A stretch of 64,000 bases of DNA from Bacteroides sp. Marseille-P3684 (lineage in GTDB: Bacteria > Bacteroidota > Bacteroidia > Bacteroidales > Bacteroidaceae). The notes below the pieces were generated by a model, which was given only the letters and a program-made list of their open reading frames with translations, made no database searches and was not told the origin of the DNA. The stretch covers positions 473,703-537,702 of the forward strand of contig NZ_LT985808.1 of the NCBI RefSeq assembly GCF_900291465.1. The letters are read 5' to 3'. Made by a program: the position numbers and the translations under genes. Below, in pieces: positions 62,101 to 64,000 of the stretch; the stretch's first letter is position 1; every line of letters starts with the position of its first letter.

Positions 62101-62439
62101 GACTACCGTCTCGTTGAGCATCACCGACGATTCCTGCAACACCACGCGCAGGTTGCCTCGTGCGTCGGCCTTCACCTCCTGGGGGACGAATCCCATGTAG
62201 GAGACCTCCAGCACCACATCTTTCCCGTCAACACGCAGGCGGAAGTGCCCGTCGAGGTCGGACACCGTGCCCACATTGCTCCCCTTCACCTTGACTGTCG
62301 CACCGATGAGAGGGGTCACGCCGTCGGCTTCGAAGATGCTGCCCGTCAGTTCCCTTTCCTGGGCAGACAGCTGGAACGCCAGCAGGGAGGTTGCGAAGAG
62401 CAGTCCTGCCCGGCGGAAGTTGCATTTTGCTTGTTTCAT
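59113..62439 (-). CDS. SusC/RagA-type TonB-linked outer-membrane transporter, uptake locus 4
   Basis: A 1108-residue transporter: signal peptide to about 26 (LLAFQLSAQ), carboxypeptidase-regulatory-like domain (about 32-105, LTGSIFEADGVTPLIGATVKV), plug (VMLNETVVTALGITREQKSLGYAV; ESVSVLKGPAATALYGSRAANGAIIITT in parts), barrel ending YGLNVKLAF. No STN domain. The ALGI-type plug start, seen in SusC proteins paired with SusD-like_2, agrees with its neighbour. The upstream phosphoesterase gene ends 33 bp before it. Confidence 0.95.
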   Translation of the reverse strand: MKQAKCNFRRAGLLFATSLLAFQLSAQERELTGSIFEADGVTPLIGATVKVKGSNVGTVSDLDGHFRLRVDGKDVVLEVSYMGFVPQEVKADARGNLRVVLQESSVMLNETVVTALGITREQKSLGYAVSKLGEDEVTSNLSNNWLNALDGKVAGLTMASAGAGPGSSLRVTLRGDQSLNYGSNEALFVVDGIPVNSGTTQTKAVSNYAQADAPVDFGNGASDINPEDIESVSVLKGPAATALYGSRAANGAIIITTKKGRTDKGIGVTFSSSVVWEQAGYFPEFQKEYGSGSDLGLQPFCFWTLPADMTADGVAVNRHISRYAFGEKFDANKLRYQYNSKNWDTGTFTPTPWVYQDDWYTGLFETGLTFDNSVSIDGSNGKGTSARLSITDRRNDWILPNTGYEQQSFALSFTSELNKYLTINAKANYYHKTSDNLPVSGYSSSSPMYQLVWGYNNNSMSQWRDEYFQGRYTRANWENAEGTNGNSLVYPSGDGSWNPYRTLYEALNGMDKNRFFGNLGITANLLPGLTLNLRGGVDFSDEFRTQRRPKYSEWKDGFYREQDLRSYESNIDFLLRYTGDAFDKRFGYSVAFGGNRMYSKYYNNRITLEELDVEGVYNLSNVPSDTKPEIYTYRSEKAINSLYGMASLSWDDTYYLDITGRNDWSSTLARSNCSYFYPSVSGSVLLSNVFNFRDHLPVVDFMKLRLSWANVGNDTSPYSLDQYYSTTDYSGGYTLPGTIPDPLIKPENVESWETGLEMSLFKKRVTFDVAFYKSSTTDQIVSVALDQITGATGMKINAGEIQNKGIEISANFVPVKTKDFTWSFGLNWSRNYNKLVSLQDDWDPSTPLQTDMGTTIGGRTYVYSYVGEEMHIIYGRGFQRAPEGSFYTDENGNRVDCSGMVLVDEKTGYPMLDDNPTRRIGKVNPDWRAGMTQRFRYKDFTLSATFSGQYGGHAFSVTNFSLAYQGKLTNSLEGRADGLVHPGVNAIVQEDGSVAYQKNNTITEDIQTYYNKYIWNRDNTETNTFSTSFLKLKEVRLDYQVPASFLKKTKVIQRANVGVYATNVFCLTSFPQYDPEVGMLNGSDIYKGIEAMSFPMTRTYGLNVKLAF

Positions 62440-62472
62440 AGTCTGAGTGTATGTGTTCGTTCGTTTGTACCC

Positions 62473-64000
62473 TTACTTCATGTCCGTGCTCAGGGCTTTC
62501 GGACGTATCATCTGCTCGGTGTAGATGCAGCCGAAGCGGTCGGTCACACGGATGTCGAGCGTGGAGGTGGCGGACGATGCCGTCACCTCGAACATGTGGC
62601 CCGTGGCGTCAGTCTCAAAGGACGACGTCGGTGTGGCACCCTTGTCCAGACGCAGTGCCTCGTAGGAGATGAGGTGCAGCGGGTCCTTGACGGAGACGCG
62701 GGTCACGGCGAGCGGGACACCGTTCTCGCTCACCTCCACCTTCCAGGCGGGGTCGTAGCCCCAGACGTTGATGAGCACCTTGTTGTCCGTACGGGCGGTA
62801 GCGTAGCTGCCGGTATAGCGTGCCAGGTCTTCCTCCGACGCGCCGGGCGCATACTTCGCCGCGGTGATGTGGCACTCGTTGAGGTCATACGTGCGGAACT
62901 GGTAGTCGCGTCCTTCACCCGTCCCCTTGTAGTACCACTGACTGTCGGTCCCGTTCTGGTCCCACACGGCATAGCCGGCGGGGGAACCGTCCTTGCAGAT
63001 GTAGTTGTCGGCATAGCCTTCCTTGCCGGTCCACCACCACGTGCCGCAGACGGCAGCCACGTTGTGCTCCATCAGGTTGTCCTTCTCCACGGTGAAGTTG
63101 AGGTGGGTGTGACCCGTGAGCACCTCCACGCGGTCAAAGCGTGCCAGTAGGCTCTGGAGTGCACTGCCGTTGTCGAGCGAGAGCAGGTCCAGCTGACTGC
63201 CGCCCACGATGAGCGGATTGCGGTAGAGGTTGACGTGCATCGCCACGACGATGGGCGTGGACGGGTCGGTGATGTAGGAGAGGTCCTTGCGCAGCCACTC
63301 CATCTGCGGGTCGACGATGACCCCTTCGTAGTTGCGCTCCCCGACAACTCCTTCCGCACCGCCGGTATTGATGTAGCGCACGTTGTCCAGCAGGACGTAG
63401 TGCACGCGGCCGAGGTTGAACGAGTAGTAGGTGGGACAGACATCGTCCTTGAACGGCTGTTCGGCATCCCAGTCGTCTGCCTTGTAGGGGTCGTTGTCGT
63501 GGTTGCCCGGCAAGTGGAAGAGCGGACAGCCGATGCGGTCTGCCTGCGTGAGGCACTGTGCCAGGGCAAAGCTGTTGGAGTACCAGTAGAGGTCCCAGCT
63601 CAGGTCGCCCAGGTCGATGGCGTAAGCGGGTGTGCCGTCGGCAGTCTCTGCGGCAATGGTCGCGTTGATGTCGGTCACGAAGTCGTCATACTGCTTGAGG
63701 TCGTCGTTGCGGTTGGCAAGGTGGAAGTCCGTCACGACAAAGAGCTTGTGGTGGTCGTTGTCCACCCGACGGAGGGCAAAGTCCTGCTGTTCGGATACCC
63801 CGGCAGCTGCCGTCAGCCGCTTGAAGAACTGCGGCTCGTTGCCGTTGCGGCATTCCACCTCGTAGCCCGAGGGGAGGGAGATGAACACATAGCCGTTGCG
63901 CTTCTCCGACGGCAGGTAGTAGATGCCGTCGGCGTCGGTCGATGTCACCTCGAAGCCGTCGGACACCACCACGCCTGCCACGCCCTGTCCGTCGCATGCC
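62473..64000 (-). CDS. Calcineurin-like phosphoesterase (5' end beyond window), uptake locus 4
   Basis: The frame reads off the right edge; the visible part has over 500 residues. The N-terminal part is a beta-domain (GVAGVVVSDGFEVTSTDADG, TYYLPSEKRNGYVF-type MetallophosN). The catalytic core has a complete set of metal motifs: TDFHLA (D-x-H), DLGDLSWD (GD), LPGNHDND (GNHD), VVAMHVN (His) and LTGHTHLNF (GHTH). The C-terminal domain (TASSATSTLDIRVTDRFGC) is the MetallophosC type. Such proteins are exported in Bacteroidales. Located directly upstream of susC it is likely part of the operon and may dephosphorylate or cut the phosphodiester ligand of this locus. The GTG near 63981 is not the start. 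Confidence 0.9.
   Translation of the reverse strand, partial: ACDGQGVAGVVVSDGFEVTSTDADGIYYLPSEKRNGYVFISLPSGYEVECRNGNEPQFFKRLTAAAGVSEQQDFALRRVDNDHHKLFVVTDFHLANRNDDLKQYDDFVTDINATIAAETADGTPAYAIDLGDLSWDLYWYSNSFALAQCLTQADRIGCPLFHLPGNHDNDPYKADDWDAEQPFKDDVCPTYYSFNLGRVHYVLLDNVRYINTGGAEGVVGERNYEGVIVDPQMEWLRKDLSYITDPSTPIVVAMHVNLYRNPLIVGGSQLDLLSLDNGSALQSLLARFDRVEVLTGHTHLNFTVEKDNLMEHNVAAVCGTWWWTGKEGYADNYICKDGSPAGYAVWDQNGTDSQWYYKGTGEGRDYQFRTYDLNECHITAAKYAPGASEEDLARYTGSYATARTDNKVLINVWGYDPAWKVEVSENGVPLAVTRVSVKDPLHLISYEALRLDKGATPTSSFETDATGHMFEVTASSATSTLDIRVTDRFGCIYTEQMIRPKALSTDMK

Noticed and set aside
1-64000. tRNA, rRNA, riboswitch and phage genes
   Set aside because: Looked for by cloverleaf-like arms, conserved loops and gene context; nothing convincing was seen by eye. 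A tRNAscan-SE and Infernal/Rfam run would be decisive.

Overview
The window looks like a chromosomal segment of a Bacteroidales bacterium, most likely a high-GC member of the Prevotellaceae. The grounds are four separate SusC/SusD outer-membrane nutrient-uptake loci, two of them with ECF sigma/FecR regulators; Bacteroidota-type promoters (TTTG - 19 to 20 nt - TAnnTTTG); an S46 dipeptidyl-peptidase; a PafA-type phosphatase; and families such as DUF2851, DUF4843, DUF4369-thioredoxin, BACON and SusD-like_2. No tRNA, rRNA, CRISPR array or prophage was recognised.

Layout. 0-0.2 kb: tail of a probable transposase cut by the window edge. 0.5-5.9 kb: housekeeping genes (polyprenyl synthetase, polA), an Hsp20 gene behind a textbook sigma-54 promoter, and an arginase-fold protein. 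5.9-15.1 kb: uptake locus 1 (ECF sigma, FecR, STN-type SusC, SusD, DUF4843 lipoprotein, PKD-like lipoprotein). 15.3-17.3 kb: ychF and lgt. 17.3-18.1 kb: a long non-coding spacer with a large 22-bp-period palindrome array and a poly-C tract in front of the next susC. 18.1-25.7 kb: uptake locus 2 (SusC without STN, SusD, DUF4957/DUF5123-like beta-helix lipoprotein; pectin-type by analogy). 26.0-34.1 kb: uptake locus 3, minus strand (FecR, STN-SusC, SusD, DUF4369-thioredoxin) with its ECF sigma gene divergent. 34.3-36.1 kb: second palindrome array and an AT-rich MqsR-like/Panacea toxin-antitoxin pair. 36.1-43.4 kb: DUF2851, dapB, two signal-peptidase-like genes (the second lacking both catalytic residues), WbqC-like, and an SDR/uxuA pair for hexuronate breakdown. 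43.6-46.3 kb: PafA-like phosphatase and a secreted GDPD. 46.4-48.6 kb: islet with another palindrome array, an AbiEii-type pair and a zeta-like kinase pair. 48.6-56.1 kb: ruvB, a polysaccharide flippase, a DPP7-type S46 peptidase and a TonB-dependent receptor. 56.3-64.0 kb: uptake locus 4, minus strand (calcineurin-like phosphoesterase running off the window, SusC, SusD-like_2, BACON lipoprotein).

How the genes fit together. Loci 1 and 3 have the parts of trans-envelope signalling: an STN domain on SusC, a membrane FecR anti-sigma and an ECF sigma factor. Loci 2 and 4 lack STN domains and have no adjacent sigma gene, so they must be controlled differently; locus 2 may be phase-variable through its poly-C tract. 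Periplasmic or outer-membrane phosphatases, a GDPD and a DPP7 peptidase suggest a cell that strips phosphate, glycerophosphodiesters and dipeptides from outside.

The least explained signal is a set of four intergenic arrays at about 7.6, 17.4, 34.3 and 46.4 kb. Each is a run of dyad-symmetric units repeated every 22 bp. The period is shared although the unit sequences differ between arrays, and in the 17-kb array the sequence changes within the array. This points to selection or copying that preserves symmetry and spacing rather than sequence.
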